A stretch of DNA of 64,000 nucleotides from Actinopolymorpha pittospori (GTDB lineage Bacteria > Actinomycetota > Actinomycetes > Propionibacteriales > Actinopolymorphaceae), in contig NZ_JADBEM010000001.1 of NCBI RefSeq assembly GCF_014873875.1, forward strand, positions 6,200,001 through 6,264,000. The letters are read 5' to 3'. A model generated the notes under the pieces. That model worked only from the letters and a program-made list of their open reading frames with translations, ran no database searches and was not told the origin of the DNA. Position numbers and translations under genes: made by a program. Shown here in pieces: positions 1 through 8,661 of this stretch; positions within the stretch are counted from its first letter, which is position 1; every line of letters starts with the position of its first letter.

Positions 1-247
1 GCGCGTAGTTCGGACCGCCGACCGGGTCTTCGTGGCCGGCATCCAGATCCGATCCGCTCACCAGGGCAAGGGGATCGGCACGGCCGTCCTCACGGGCCTG
101 CTGAAGGAGGCGCGCGACAAGGGTGTGCCCGCCGAACTCCACGTCAGCAAGGACGATCCCGCTGCCGAGCGGCTGTACACCAGGCTTGGGTTCCGACGAT
201 GTGGCGAGCAGGGCGACGACTACCTCATGACGACAACATCGCGTTGA
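1..247 (+). CDS. GNAT-family N-acetyltransferase, C-terminal part (5' end outside window)
   Basis: The reading frame is open from the window edge (base 2), so the start lies upstream. The visible 81 residues hold the acetyl-CoA pyrophosphate-binding loop of GNAT motif A (HQGKGIGTAV) followed by the motif B region with AERLYTRLGFRR, both hallmarks of the fold. The GTG at 32 encodes an internal valine and is not a start. The family transfers an acetyl group from acetyl-CoA to an amine; the substrate cannot be read from this fragment. It converges on the SDR gene across a strong hairpin. Confidence 0.85.
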   Translation, partial: RVVRTADRVFVAGIQIRSAHQGKGIGTAVLTGLLKEARDKGVPAELHVSKDDPAAERLYTRLGFRRCGEQGDDYLMTTTSR

Positions 248-283
248 CGCCGCACTCATCCGCACGAGATGCGATGGGAACCA

Positions 284-319
284 GCGGCCCGCTCCGCGAT
301 GGTGTTCGGAGCGGGCCGC
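284..319. terminator. Bidirectional terminator hairpin
   Basis: A perfect 13-bp stem (GCGGCCCGCTCCG at 284-296 pairing with 307-319) closes a 10-base loop. It lies between the convergent ends of the GNAT gene and the SDR gene, so it can stop transcription from both sides. No U-tract follows, which is usual in high-GC actinobacteria. Confidence 0.8.
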
Positions 320-335
320 CGGTGGTGAGTGATGC

Positions 336-1079
336 TCAGACGGCGACGCGTCCACCGTCGACGGGTAGCACCGCACCGTGCACGAAGCTCGAACGGTCGG
401 TGGCCAGGAAGGTGATCGCCTCGGCGATCTCCTCAGCCGAGCCGGGCCGCCCGGCCGGGGCGGTGGCGGCCAGGTTGTCGAGGTCCTCGCCCATCACTGC
501 CGTCCCCTCGGTGCGCGTGGGCCCGGGGCTGACCGCGTTGACCCGGACGCCGTGCGGTCCGTACTCCGCGGCCCAGGACTTGGTGAGCAACACCAGTGCG
601 GCCTTGCTCGCGCCGTAGAGCGCCATTCCCGCGGCACCGAACTCGGCCACCATCGTGGACAGGTTGATGATGGCGCCGCTACCCCGCTTCGCCATCTCCG
701 GTGCGAACTCGGCGACCAGGAAGAACGGCGCCTTCACGTTCAGCGCGAACACCGAGTCGAAGTCCTCCTCGGTCGCCTGGTCGGTAGGGCCGAACGGATA
801 GATGCCCGCGTTGTTGACCAGGATGTCGACATCCCCGACGAGGTTCCTGGTCCGGCTGGCCAGCGAACGGACGGAGGCCCTGTCGCTCAGGTCGCTGGCC
901 AGGAAGTCGGCGCGGCCGCCGGCCGAGCGAATGGTCTCGACCACCTGGCTCCCGCGCACTTCGTCCCGTCCGGTGACCACGACGTGCGCACCGAGTTCGG
1001 CGAGCGCGATGGCGGCCGCCCGTCCTATGCCGCTGTTTCCGCCGGTCACCAGCGCTGACTTTCCGCGCAGCTGTGTCAT
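336..1079 (-). CDS. SDR-family NAD(P)-dependent oxidoreductase
   Basis: A 247-residue classical short-chain dehydrogenase. The N-terminus carries the Rossmann glycine motif TGGNSGIG, then NNAG and the catalytic Tyr-x-x-x-Lys (YGASK), with a C-terminal VLPVDGG. These show a cytoplasmic NAD(P)H-dependent keto-reductase or alcohol dehydrogenase; the substrate is unknown. The ATG at 1079 was chosen because the fold starts there and GAGG stands just before it; the open frame continues upstream to 1301 but that stretch is arginine-rich and looks non-coding. The LysR gene lies 122 bp upstream on the same strand and may control it. Confidence 0.88.
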   Translation of the reverse strand: MTQLRGKSALVTGGNSGIGRAAAIALAELGAHVVVTGRDEVRGSQVVETIRSAGGRADFLASDLSDRASVRSLASRTRNLVGDVDILVNNAGIYPFGPTDQATEEDFDSVFALNVKAPFFLVAEFAPEMAKRGSGAIINLSTMVAEFGAAGMALYGASKAALVLLTKSWAAEYGPHGVRVNAVSPGPTRTEGTAVMGEDLDNLAATAPAGRPGSAEEIAEAITFLATDRSSFVHGAVLPVDGGRVAV

Positions 1080-1201
1080 TTCCTCACCCACATCTCCAGC
1101 CCGCGGGTGGCGGGCGCTGGCCGGGTCTCTCCCGACCGGTGGGTGTAAGCCGGCGCAGGGCCTGGACCTTCCGACCGAGCTGTCGGAGTAGCTTATGGCC
1201 G

Positions 1202-2128
1202 CTATTGGCGGCGGGCGCTGTCCCGCGGCGCGGCGGGACACCGGCAGTCCAACGCGGCGACGAGTCGACCGACGTCGCGCCGGTGGGAGCTGGCGGGCCA
1301 CGCCGCCCAGGTGCGTCGTACCAGCGGATGACCGGCCAGTGGCGACCAGGTGATGGATTCCGGGAGCGGCTGGGACCAGTTCGGGGGTGCCAGGGCGAAG
1401 GTTCCCCCGGCGGCGACCGCGGCGATCTTGACGTCGGCGATGAGTTCCTGGCCCGCGGGAGCGGGCGGTCCGAGATCGATGCCGTGACTGCGCAAAGTCG
1501 CCGTGAGCTCGTCGTACCAGGCCGGACTCCCGTCGCGGGGGAAACCCACCCAGTCCAGACCGACGAGCGCGTCCAGGCGGATGCCGTCAGGCCGGGCGAG
1601 CTTCGCGGCCTGGTCCGAGGCCAGGAGTACGCCGAGGTGCTCCTCGACCGCGAGTACGGCGTCCAGGTCGTGGCCGATCGGGTGTTCGCGGACCAGCCCG
1701 ACGTCGATCTCGTCGGAGCGGAGGGCCGCGAACTGCGCCGCTGTGGACATATGACGCGCCAGCACCCTCGTTCTCGGGTAGGCGGCGGTCAGGTCGGCGA
1801 TCGGCTGGGTCAGCAAGTCGGTGGGCAACTCCAGGGGAATCCCCAGCCTCAGCGCGCTTTCCTCAGGCGTGGCATGACGGGAGACCGCGGCCAGCGCCTG
1901 GTCGTGCCGCGAGAGCACGGCGCGGGCCTCGGCCAGGAGTGTCATGCCGGCCTCGGTCGCCAGTACGCCGGTGCTTCGGCGCTTCAGGAGCTGGACACCA
2001 AGCTGCCGCTCGAGCGCGTTCATGCTCTGGGAGAGGGCGGGCTGGCTCACGTGCAGTCGTCGCGCGGCCGCGGACAAGCTACCTTCCTCGACGACCACGA
2101 CGAACGCACGCATCTCTCGAAGCTCCAC
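1202..2128 (-). CDS. LysR-family transcriptional regulator
   Basis: A 308-residue protein with an N-terminal winged helix (about residues 1-60: AARRLHVSQPALSQSMNALE) and a LysR substrate-binding domain after residue 90. The GTG start at 2128 gives the usual MELREMRAF beginning; an ATG 15 bases further in is possible. It faces the same way as the downstream SDR gene, so it may be an upstream member of a small operon rather than the usual divergent arrangement. The ligand is unknown. Confidence 0.88.
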   Translation of the reverse strand: MELREMRAFVVVVEEGSLSAAARRLHVSQPALSQSMNALERQLGVQLLKRRSTGVLATEAGMTLLAEARAVLSRHDQALAAVSRHATPEESALRLGIPLELPTDLLTQPIADLTAAYPRTRVLARHMSTAAQFAALRSDEIDVGLVREHPIGHDLDAVLAVEEHLGVLLASDQAAKLARPDGIRLDALVGLDWVGFPRDGSPAWYDELTATLRSHGIDLGPPAPAGQELIADVKIAAVAAGGTFALAPPNWSQPLPESITWSPLAGHPLVRRTWAAWPASSHRRDVGRLVAALDCRCPAAPRDSARRQ

Positions 2129-2161
2129 GTGTCCATGACACCACGTGCTCTCGCAGGTGCG

Positions 2162-3184
2162 TCAGGTGCTCCGGCGGCGCTGCCCGTGGGAGGGAGCGTC
2201 CTCAGGGCGTAGCCGCTCGTCGAGCCTGTTCACCGCGGCGGCGATCTCGTTCGCGGCGTCCTCGACCCGTCCGTAGGCGCGGGTGAGTTCGGCGATGATC
2301 GCGGCGAGGACCAACGCCGTCAGGGCCATTGATCCGTTGAAGGTCTCGATGGTGATGAGGTTGGAGACGAAACCGTGTCCGGCGAAGGGACCGCCGGCGT
2401 TCGAGGCCCCGTAGGTGACGACGATCGAGGCGATCAGAGCGCAGGGTGCGGCGCCGGGCAGTTGGAAGCGTAGGGCCGCCCAGATGAGGAAGGGGAAGAC
2501 CAGGAAGAGGAACTGCGTCGAGCTTCTGGTGGCGAGCAGGGTCACGAGGAAGGTGCCGGTCAGGATGACCGCGATCTCGAGCACCCGGAGTGGGCGGACC
2601 CGCCGCGGTCGACGAACTCGGTAGAGGAGAAGCAGGACCGGTGCGAGAAGGAGCACCCCCATCACGTTGCTCATCCACAAGAGCAGCCAGCGCAGCCAGA
2701 ACGCGTTGTCCGACTGGAGACCGGCGAGCACCAGGACGGACATGCTGACGGAGGTGTTCAGCACCATCGCGGCCAGGGTCGCGAACACGAGACTGAGGGC
2801 GTCTCGTAGCCGGTCGAGCTCTCGGTGGAAGCCCATCCGGCGTAGTAACAGGAAAGTGAGGGACACCGCTGCGACCGTGCCCGCGCAGAGCACCACCGAC
2901 TGTGGAGGCGGACGGTGCAACGCGAACATGTTGACCAGGAACGAGCCGACGCCGACACCTGGCAGAATCCTCGGTCCGGCCAGGAGGACGGCGGCCACCG
3001 CGATGCCCGTCGGTGGCCACAGCAGGCGAACAGGTCCAGGCCCCAGATGCTGCATCGGGCCCAGTTGGGCGAGGCCGTAGTAGGCGCCCGCGACGACGAG
3101 GCACTCGATCACGGTCAGTGCCGGGCCCGGGATCGCGACGCGCCCGGTTGTCGCCAACCAAGGGAGCGAACCGCGACCAACCAT
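2162..3184 (-). CDS. MASE1-domain integral membrane protein without output domain
   Basis: A 340-residue protein with about eight hydrophobic segments and the conserved MASE1 signature WPPTGIAVAAVLLAGPR followed by GVGVGSFLVN (about residues 55-85). MASE1 is a membrane sensor normally fused to GGDEF, EAL or histidine-kinase modules. Here it ends in a charged tail of about 40 residues (AYGRVEDAANEIAAAVNRLDERLR) with no catalytic domain. The start at 3184 has GAGG five bases upstream. It lies 33 bp upstream of the LysR gene on the same strand. A sensing role through a partner protein is inference. Confidence 0.8.
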   Translation of the reverse strand: MVGRGSLPWLATTGRVAIPGPALTVIECLVVAGAYYGLAQLGPMQHLGPGPVRLLWPPTGIAVAAVLLAGPRILPGVGVGSFLVNMFALHRPPPQSVVLCAGTVAAVSLTFLLLRRMGFHRELDRLRDALSLVFATLAAMVLNTSVSMSVLVLAGLQSDNAFWLRWLLLWMSNVMGVLLLAPVLLLLYRVRRPRRVRPLRVLEIAVILTGTFLVTLLATRSSTQFLFLVFPFLIWAALRFQLPGAAPCALIASIVVTYGASNAGGPFAGHGFVSNLITIETFNGSMALTALVLAAIIAELTRAYGRVEDAANEIAAAVNRLDERLRPEDAPSHGQRRRST

Positions 3185-3357
3185 GACACCTCATCGTACG
3201 CAGCGGTGCCTCGCCCGCAAGCCCGTTGCTTATGGCGAGAAGGTCCCTCTGTCGTGCATATCCGGCGCCGAGATTATGTCCGTCAAGCGGACCTTTGCAC
3301 ACATGACAGGTGCGATCGAGCGGGCGGATTCGCCTGGTTTCGCCATGCCTGCGCAGG

Positions 3358-4050
3358 TCAGACGTCCAACTGTCGCTCGATACCGTCGAGGAGCCGCTCG
3401 AGGCCGAACTCGAACCGTTCGGCGTGAGTGAGCGTGACGTCGGTTCTTCTCAGCTGGGCGAAGGCGGCGTAGTCGGGGTTGTCGAGCATGGCCCGCTTCC
3501 AGGACGTGACAGACCGAACCTGGGCCGCGGTGAGTGGGGCGTTGGTCGTCGAGGTGGTCTCGGCGATCTCCCCGAGTACGGCGCCTCGCACGTAGTGGTG
3601 GATCGTCGAGGTCACCGCTTCGGCCGTCGCCGGATCGGGAGACAGGCGCAGGGCGGCCGCGGCGGCGAGGTTCGCCATCCGGAGCGTGTGGGGTCCGACG
3701 GTGACGACGAGAGTCGGCAGCCACGGGTGCTGGAGGTACTGCGCCCGCATCGCGTGCGCGATCGCACTGAGGTCGGCGCGCCAGTGTCCAGACGTCTGGT
3801 CAGGTAGGTCGGCCGCCTCGTGGACCGCGTCGGCCATCAACTCGAGCAGTTCGTCGCGGCTACGGATGTAGCGGTAGAGCGTGGTCGTCCCGGTCTCCGC
3901 CTCGGCCGCGAGGACGCGCATGGTCAGCGCGGCGAGTCCGGCGCGATCGGCGATGTCGATCGCGACGTCGACCAGACGGCGAAGCTCACGGCGGGCACGA
4001 GGCGAGAGGGTCGCGTGCCGCACCCACACGACCGTGTCCTGCGGGCCCAT
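3358..4050 (-). CDS. TetR-family transcriptional repressor
   Basis: A 230-residue protein with an N-terminal TetR helix-turn-helix (about residues 25-66, ending GTTTLYRYIRSRDELL) and a C-terminal ligand domain resembling the TetR_C class. The ATG at 4050 is set by a canonical AAGGAG six bases upstream; the longer open frame is not needed. It is divergent from an SRPBCC gene, and a perfect 17-bp palindrome lies between the two starts, so it probably represses itself and its neighbour until an unknown hydrophobic ligand binds. Confidence 0.9.
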   Translation of the reverse strand: MGPQDTVVWVRHATLSPRARRELRRLVDVAIDIADRAGLAALTMRVLAAEAETGTTTLYRYIRSRDELLELMADAVHEAADLPDQTSGHWRADLSAIAHAMRAQYLQHPWLPTLVVTVGPHTLRMANLAAAAALRLSPDPATAEAVTSTIHHYVRGAVLGEIAETTSTTNAPLTAAQVRSVTSWKRAMLDNPDYAAFAQLRRTDVTLTHAERFEFGLERLLDGIERQLDV

Positions 4051-4089
4051 CGGGCTCCTTCCTCGCCGGGATCGAGCACACCCTAGTAC

Positions 4090-4126
4090 TGGGAACAGTG
4101 TTCCCATTTCAGCTACAGTGTTCCCA
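4090..4126. promoter_or_regulatory. TetR-type operator plus second half-site
   Basis: Bases 4090-4106 form a perfect palindrome, TGGGAACA-G-TGTTCCCA. The right arm ACAGTGTTCCCA recurs at 4115-4126, running into the A of the ATG of the SRPBCC gene, with a degenerate left arm. The placement between the divergent starts at 4050 and 4126 fits autorepression by the TetR protein and direct blocking of the SRPBCC gene. Confidence 0.85.
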
Positions 4127-4680
4127 TGAGCCGTCTCACACGGAGGTCCACGCGCATCACCCTTGTCTGTGTCGTCGCCCTCGGCGCGATCGTCGCGGGT
4201 CTCATGGTGTGGTCGAGCACGGGTGTCCGCCTGAGCTCCCACACGGTCGTCAGTCTCAGCCGCGACCGGGTGTGGGAGTTCTTCGTCGACCCGCACAACC
4301 TCGCCAGATGGGACCGAAGCGTCGGACGGGTGGAACCCACGACGGCGGCGCCGATGGGGACCGGTTACACCTTTGACACCATCTCTCCCGGTCCGGACGG
4401 GGAGGCGACCCGCTCGTCGTACCGGATCGAGGACTTCACCCCGCCGCACGGCGCCCGAGTCGACCTCGTCGGCTCACCGCAGTTCCAGCGCGCCTCCTGG
4501 CACACGAAGCTCGAGCCGGTCGCCGGTGGGACCCGCGTCGTCATCGAGGTCGAGTTCGCCCCCAAGCTCGGCTACTTCTTCCTCACGCCGATGCTGTTGC
4601 TGAGCAGGGGCAACCTCATGACGGACATGACGTACCTGCACGACGAGATCGAGGCGTACGCACGCAGGACGCCGTCCTGA
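4126..4680 (+). CDS. Membrane-anchored SRPBCC (polyketide cyclase/START-like) protein
   Basis: A 184-residue protein with one N-terminal hydrophobic segment (about residues 10-30: ITLVCVVALGAIVAGLMVW) followed by an SRPBCC fold with the typical VWEFFVDPHNLARWD start. These helix-grip folds bind hydrophobic ligands; an enzymatic role is not shown. The start codon overlaps the operator repeat, so transcription may begin very close to the ATG. It is the obvious target of the divergent TetR repressor. Confidence 0.82.
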   Translation: MSRLTRRSTRITLVCVVALGAIVAGLMVWSSTGVRLSSHTVVSLSRDRVWEFFVDPHNLARWDRSVGRVEPTTAAPMGTGYTFDTISPGPDGEATRSSYRIEDFTPPHGARVDLVGSPQFQRASWHTKLEPVAGGTRVVIEVEFAPKLGYFFLTPMLLLSRGNLMTDMTYLHDEIEAYARRTPS

Positions 4681-4766
4681 TCCGGTTCGACGGTTCGAGG
4701 CTCGACCAGGAGTTCCGCGCGGTGCTGAAGAGAGTTCGCGCGGTGCCAAGGAGTCCGATGGGATCG

Positions 4767-5615
4767 CTAAAGGCCGTCCCGGTCGTGCCAGTGCTGTTGC
4801 CAGCGCTGGTCGACCGGGTGGTCTCGGCGCTGGTAACGGATGTCGGTCGAGAGCCGGATCGTGCCGTGGTCGTCGACGTTGTCCAGAGCGGCGTGCACCG
4901 TGTAGGCGGAGTGGACGACCATGTCGCCCGCCGCGTAGTCGCACACGAGCCACCGACCGTCCACGTCCTCCGCCAAGGTGCGTACGTCGGCGGTGATCGA
5001 GGCCGCGGGGCGGCGCAGACCACCATCCACCTCGGTGCGCGCCCACACATGGGTGCCTTCGAGATACATGAGCCCGCCCTGGTCGACGGGGCAGTCGCCC
5101 AGCGGGATCCACGACGTCAGCACCTGGTCGGTTCCCTCGCGGATGTACACCAGGTCGTAGTGGGCCTGGGTCGCGGTTCCCACGCCGCGTTCGCCGGGCC
5201 GGATGTGCCGGAGGATCTTGCGTCGGTGCAGGAAGGCGTCCGAGCCGAGGAACCACTCGTACCACGCACGGATCGCCGGCTGGGTGCAGAAGTCCAGATA
5301 GGTGGAGCCTGGAACGACGTCCCGGAACAGCTTCGACCGCAGGGCGGCGCGGTCTGGCTCGCCCGGGCCGGCGATTCCGTCGCCGGGATCCGTGCCCGGC
5401 CGCGTGAGGCCGGTGCCCGACAGCGACGAGAAGTAGTAACGCCGGAAGGCACGTACCGCGTCCGGGTCGAGGGCACCGGGCAGGAACAGGTAGCCCTCTC
5501 GACGGAACCGGGAGCGCAGGGCGGGCAGATCGGTCCGCTCCCGGTCAGGGACTGGCCTGAGCTCACCAAGCCGGGCGGTGGAGGTGTCAAGCTCGTACCC
5601 GTTCGACGTCAGCAT
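4767..5615 (-). CDS. Phytanoyl-CoA dioxygenase (PhyH) family protein
   Basis: A protein of about 282 residues of the Fe(II)/2-oxoglutarate PhyH family. Visible are the N-terminal GYLFLPGALDPDAVRAFRRYYF, the iron motif in QAHYDLVYI (H-x-D type) and the distal histidine in GDMVVHSAYTVHAA, with the downstream arginine in TIRLSTDIRY. The start is uncertain: the ATG at 5615 (MLTSNGYELD) was preferred for a family-like beginning with GGAGG almost touching it; ATGs at 5651 and 5678 are in frame. It is divergent from an AraC-type regulator. Such enzymes hydroxylate small molecules; the substrate is unknown. Confidence 0.85.
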   Translation of the reverse strand: MLTSNGYELDTSTARLGELRPVPDRERTDLPALRSRFRREGYLFLPGALDPDAVRAFRRYYFSSLSGTGLTRPGTDPGDGIAGPGEPDRAALRSKLFRDVVPGSTYLDFCTQPAIRAWYEWFLGSDAFLHRRKILRHIRPGERGVGTATQAHYDLVYIREGTDQVLTSWIPLGDCPVDQGGLMYLEGTHVWARTEVDGGLRRPAASITADVRTLAEDVDGRWLVCDYAAGDMVVHSAYTVHAALDNVDDHGTIRLSTDIRYQRRDHPVDQRWQQHWHDRDGL

Positions 5616-5732
5616 TCCTCCAGTGTTCAAAATGGGGTTCTGGAGCGCCATGGACAAGGTCGCGGGGGAGTAGGACATTCGTGCCGGCACGCCGCCGCGA
5701 GAGTCGCGGCGTGACATCGAGAGGAGCCCGCG

Positions 5733-6320
5733 GTGGCCGTCAGGCGGATGCGCTACCTGACGCCGAACGCCTCCCACGAGCGGCTGGGGCTGTACTGCCT
5801 GGGGGCGGGGTACCAGGAAGGAGTCGCCCGGCCGAGCCGGGGTCGCGTACTCGACTGCCACGCCGCCGTCTTCGTCACCGCCGGTCGCGGCCAGGTGCGA
5901 CTCGGCGACCAGGAGGTACGCGACGTTGTCGCTCCCGCCCTCTTCTGGCTCGTCCCAGGCGTGCCGCACTCCTACGGCCCGGACTCCCGCGGCTGGGCCG
6001 AGCACTGGGTTCTCTTCGGGGGTTCGGCCACCACCGGCTATGAGGAACTCGGCTACATTCCGCGCGCACGGCCGGTCGCCCAGGTGGTGGACGTGGTGCC
6101 GCTGCAGCAGGCGTTCTTGGGTGTCGCCGCCGCCTGCCACCGCGACGGACCACGGACCGATCCCGTCGCGAAGGAACTGCTCGCCACCTCGGATCTCGGG
6201 GTCTCGTCGGTGGCGCGGCAGGTCGGATACGAGGATCCGACCTACTTCGCCCGCATCTTCGGCCGCAAGGTCGGCTTGTCACCGACCGAGTTCAGGTCGC
6301 AGCAGAGCCTCACCGGGTGA
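5733..6320 (+). CDS. AraC-family regulator lacking one of the two helix-turn-helix motifs
   Basis: A 195-residue protein with an N-terminal cupin-like ligand domain (about residues 15-130) joined directly to the second half of an AraC DNA-binding domain (ELLATSDLGVSSVARQVGYEDPTYFARIFGRKVGLSPTEFR, residues 148-188). Family members are near 280 residues and carry a first HTH before this; about 80 residues seem absent around residue 140, in frame. The GTG at 5733 has GAGGAG seven bases upstream. It sits divergent from the PhyH gene. Function with a single HTH is doubtful; it may be a decayed or specialised regulator. Confidence 0.8.
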   Translation: MAVRRMRYLTPNASHERLGLYCLGAGYQEGVARPSRGRVLDCHAAVFVTAGRGQVRLGDQEVRDVVAPALFWLVPGVPHSYGPDSRGWAEHWVLFGGSATTGYEELGYIPRARPVAQVVDVVPLQQAFLGVAAACHRDGPRTDPVAKELLATSDLGVSSVARQVGYEDPTYFARIFGRKVGLSPTEFRSQQSLTG

Positions 6321-6536
6321 GTCGGGCCATCGACGGGCGGAGTTCGGCCGGGCTCCTCGCGGACTGTTCCGGGAACGCCAGGAATGGCGCGAACGCGTCA
6401 AACCGGGCCCGGCCGGCACCGTGTCATGCTGAGAATGACGGCTCGCGACCGGCGCAGGAGCTGGCCGCACGGGGCGCCCAGGCATTCGGGACCCGACCAT
6501 TCGGGACCCGGGCCTCAACCGTTCAGTGAGGTTGTG

Positions 6537-7754
6537 ATGAGTGCGTTCGTGATTCGGGGAGCTCGGGTGTTCGACGGCGAACGTGCGCTGGGCGAACTCG
6601 ACGTCCGGGTCGTCGACGAACGTGTCGCTGCCGTCGGCGCGGCCGGCATGATGGTGCCGGCGGACGATGAGGTGGTCGACGGCAGCGACGCGACGTTACT
6701 GCCAGGTCTGATCGACGCGCACACCCATACCGGTTCGGAGCCGCTGCGCCAGGCGCTGACGTTCGGGATCACCACCGAACTGGACATGACCTCGGTTCCG
6801 CAGACCATGATCCCTTTGCGCCGCGAGGTAGCGGAGGACCGGACCTTCGCGGACGTCCGAAGCCCGTCGGTGTCACTCACCCATCCGCAGGGGCATCCGC
6901 ACCAGCTGCGGCGGGGGATGGGCGATCCGTCCTGGCCCACCGCCACCCGGGTCGAGGACGTGGCGGAGTTCGTCGAGGATCGGCTGGCGGAGGGCGCCGA
7001 CTATCTCAAGGTCCATCTGGAGGACGGGCGGGTACTCGGAACGTCGCTGCCGAGTGTCGCGCCGGAACTCATCACGGCAGCGGCGCGCGAAGCGCACGCC
7101 CGCGACCGGATGGTGCTCGCGCACGCGCTCACCGTCGACGCCACCCGCCAGGTGATCGCGGCGGGGGTCGACGGTCTGACCCACCTCTTCGTCGATGGCC
7201 CGCACACCGCGGACGTCGTTGAGCGGATCGCGGCCTCCGGAGCGTTCGTGGTCCCCACGCTGAGCATGCTCGCTTCCACCACAGGCCAGTCGGCCGGAAC
7301 GGACCTCGCGCGGGATCCGCGCGTGCGGTCCAAGCTGCCGGCGGACTGGTTGGACAACCTCGCGGCTCCGTGGGGCACTCTTCCGCCGGAGAACTTCGAC
7401 GTCGCGCTGGCCTCCCTCGCCGCCCTGCGCGCGGCCGGTGTCGACGTCCTCGCCGGAACCGACGCGGCCCACTTCGGGGTGTCGGGCGTGGCGCACGGAG
7501 CAAGCCTGCACGGCGAACTGCGGCTCCTGGTGCGCGCCGGAATGAGTCCGACCGAGGCGTTGCGGGCCGCGACCTCCCTGCCGGCACAACGCTTCGGGCT
7601 CTGCGACCGCGGACGGATCGGACCCGGCCGGCGGGCCGACCTGGTGCTGGTCGCGGGCGACCCCACCAGGGACATCGGCGACACGTTGTCGGTGCTGGCG
7701 GTGTGGCGGCAGGGGACCCGCGTACCTCTCGCCTCCGTCCAAGCGCGTCCCTGA
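6537..7754 (+). CDS. Amidohydrolase-family metal-dependent hydrolase
   Basis: A 405-residue cytoplasmic amidohydrolase. Metal ligands are visible: H62-x-H64 in DAHTHTG, K158 (YLKVHLED), H196 (VLAHA), H216 (GLTHLF) and D309 (AGTDAAHFG), with the C-terminal composite sheet GRIGPGRRADLVLVAGDPTRDI. This is the imidazolonepropionase/prolidase-like branch, which hydrolyses C-N bonds of cyclic amides or amidines; the substrate is unknown. The ATG at 6537 begins the beta-strand MSAFVIRGARVFDG; GTG at 6534 is an alternative. It stands alone, converging on an SDR gene. Confidence 0.88.
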   Translation: MSAFVIRGARVFDGERALGELDVRVVDERVAAVGAAGMMVPADDEVVDGSDATLLPGLIDAHTHTGSEPLRQALTFGITTELDMTSVPQTMIPLRREVAEDRTFADVRSPSVSLTHPQGHPHQLRRGMGDPSWPTATRVEDVAEFVEDRLAEGADYLKVHLEDGRVLGTSLPSVAPELITAAAREAHARDRMVLAHALTVDATRQVIAAGVDGLTHLFVDGPHTADVVERIAASGAFVVPTLSMLASTTGQSAGTDLARDPRVRSKLPADWLDNLAAPWGTLPPENFDVALASLAALRAAGVDVLAGTDAAHFGVSGVAHGASLHGELRLLVRAGMSPTEALRAATSLPAQRFGLCDRGRIGPGRRADLVLVAGDPTRDIGDTLSVLAVWRQGTRVPLASVQARP

Positions 7755-7791
7755 GGCTTGCTTGCCGGTGCGTGGTGCCGGCCTGCTTCGG

Positions 7792-8625
7792 TCAGTCCCA
7801 CCGGCGGAAGCCGCCTTCGGTGTTGATGACCTGGCCGGTGATCCATGTGGCTTCGTCGCTGGCGAGCCAGGCGATGAGGCGGGCCGGGTCGTCGGGCGTG
7901 CCCCAGCGTCGAGTGGGAAAGTGACGGCGCACTGCCTCGTGGACGTCGGGTGGTGCATAGCCGGTGTCGACGGGGCCGGGATTGACCGTGTTGAGGGTGA
8001 TCGCCTGGTCGGCCAGGTGGTCGGCCAGGGTGCGGGTGATCGAGGCGAGTGCGCCTTTGGCTGTGGCGTAGGCGATCTCGTCGCGCATGGGGCCGAGGTC
8101 CTGTCCGGAGGTCATGAAGATGACCCGGCCGCCGGGACGCCCGTCGTGCTGCGCGGCGAATGCCTGGGCGAGCAGGAGAACCGATCGGGTGTTCACGGCC
8201 CAGTGGGCGTCGAGCATCGTGGCGTCCAGCGCGCCCAGTGGGCCGTCTCCCCCACTCCGGGCGTGGTTGCAGACGAGGATGTCGATGTGCCCGTAGGCGT
8301 CTCTTGCTGCCTCGATCAACTGGGCGGCTGCGTCGGGATTCGCCAGGTCAAGGTCGGTGTGGTGAACGGCCGCGTCATCGACCAGGGTGTCGGCCACCGC
8401 GTCGACCAGGGCCTGTGGTCCGTCGGGGTCTGCTCCCCAGGGCTGGTCGCGGTCATGTGGTGCGTAGTGGTGAAGGAAGAGACTCGCGCCCATGGCGCCA
8501 AGTCGGCGGGCGGTCGCGAAGCCGATGCCGGCGCGTCGGCTCACTCCGGTTACCACGGCGACACGGCCGCGTAGCGGCAGCGGATCCCGTTGCAGGTGCC
8601 CGGAAACGGTTTCGGTGTGAGTCAT
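7792..8625 (-). CDS. SDR-family oxidoreductase
   Basis: A 277-residue short-chain dehydrogenase with nucleotide motif TGVSRRAGIG near residue 26, a central segment where NNAG is replaced by CNHA, catalytic YATAK and the C-terminal GQVINTEGGFRRWD. The long insertion after the first helix (DRDQPWGADPDGPQ) is typical of the FabG-like proteins that reduce 3-oxoacyl groups, but the substrate is not evident. The gene ends 37 bp from the convergent amidohydrolase gene. Confidence 0.87.
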   Translation of the reverse strand: MTHTETVSGHLQRDPLPLRGRVAVVTGVSRRAGIGFATARRLGAMGASLFLHHYAPHDRDQPWGADPDGPQALVDAVADTLVDDAAVHHTDLDLANPDAAAQLIEAARDAYGHIDILVCNHARSGGDGPLGALDATMLDAHWAVNTRSVLLLAQAFAAQHDGRPGGRVIFMTSGQDLGPMRDEIAYATAKGALASITRTLADHLADQAITLNTVNPGPVDTGYAPPDVHEAVRRHFPTRRWGTPDDPARLIAWLASDEATWITGQVINTEGGFRRWD

Positions 8626-8661
8626 GGGCGTAAGTCTTAGCGCGGTGGGACCGCCGGGTGG

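Noticed and set aside
4681..4766. A short imperfect repeat (GTTCCGCGCGGTGC / GTTCGCGCGGTGCC) between convergent SRPBCC and PhyH genes
   Set aside because: Low complexity, imperfect, with no stem long enough for a terminator.
7755..7791. Possible small hairpin (GCCGG/CCGGC) between the amidohydrolase and SDR genes
   Set aside because: Only five base pairs; too weak to call a terminator in this GC background.
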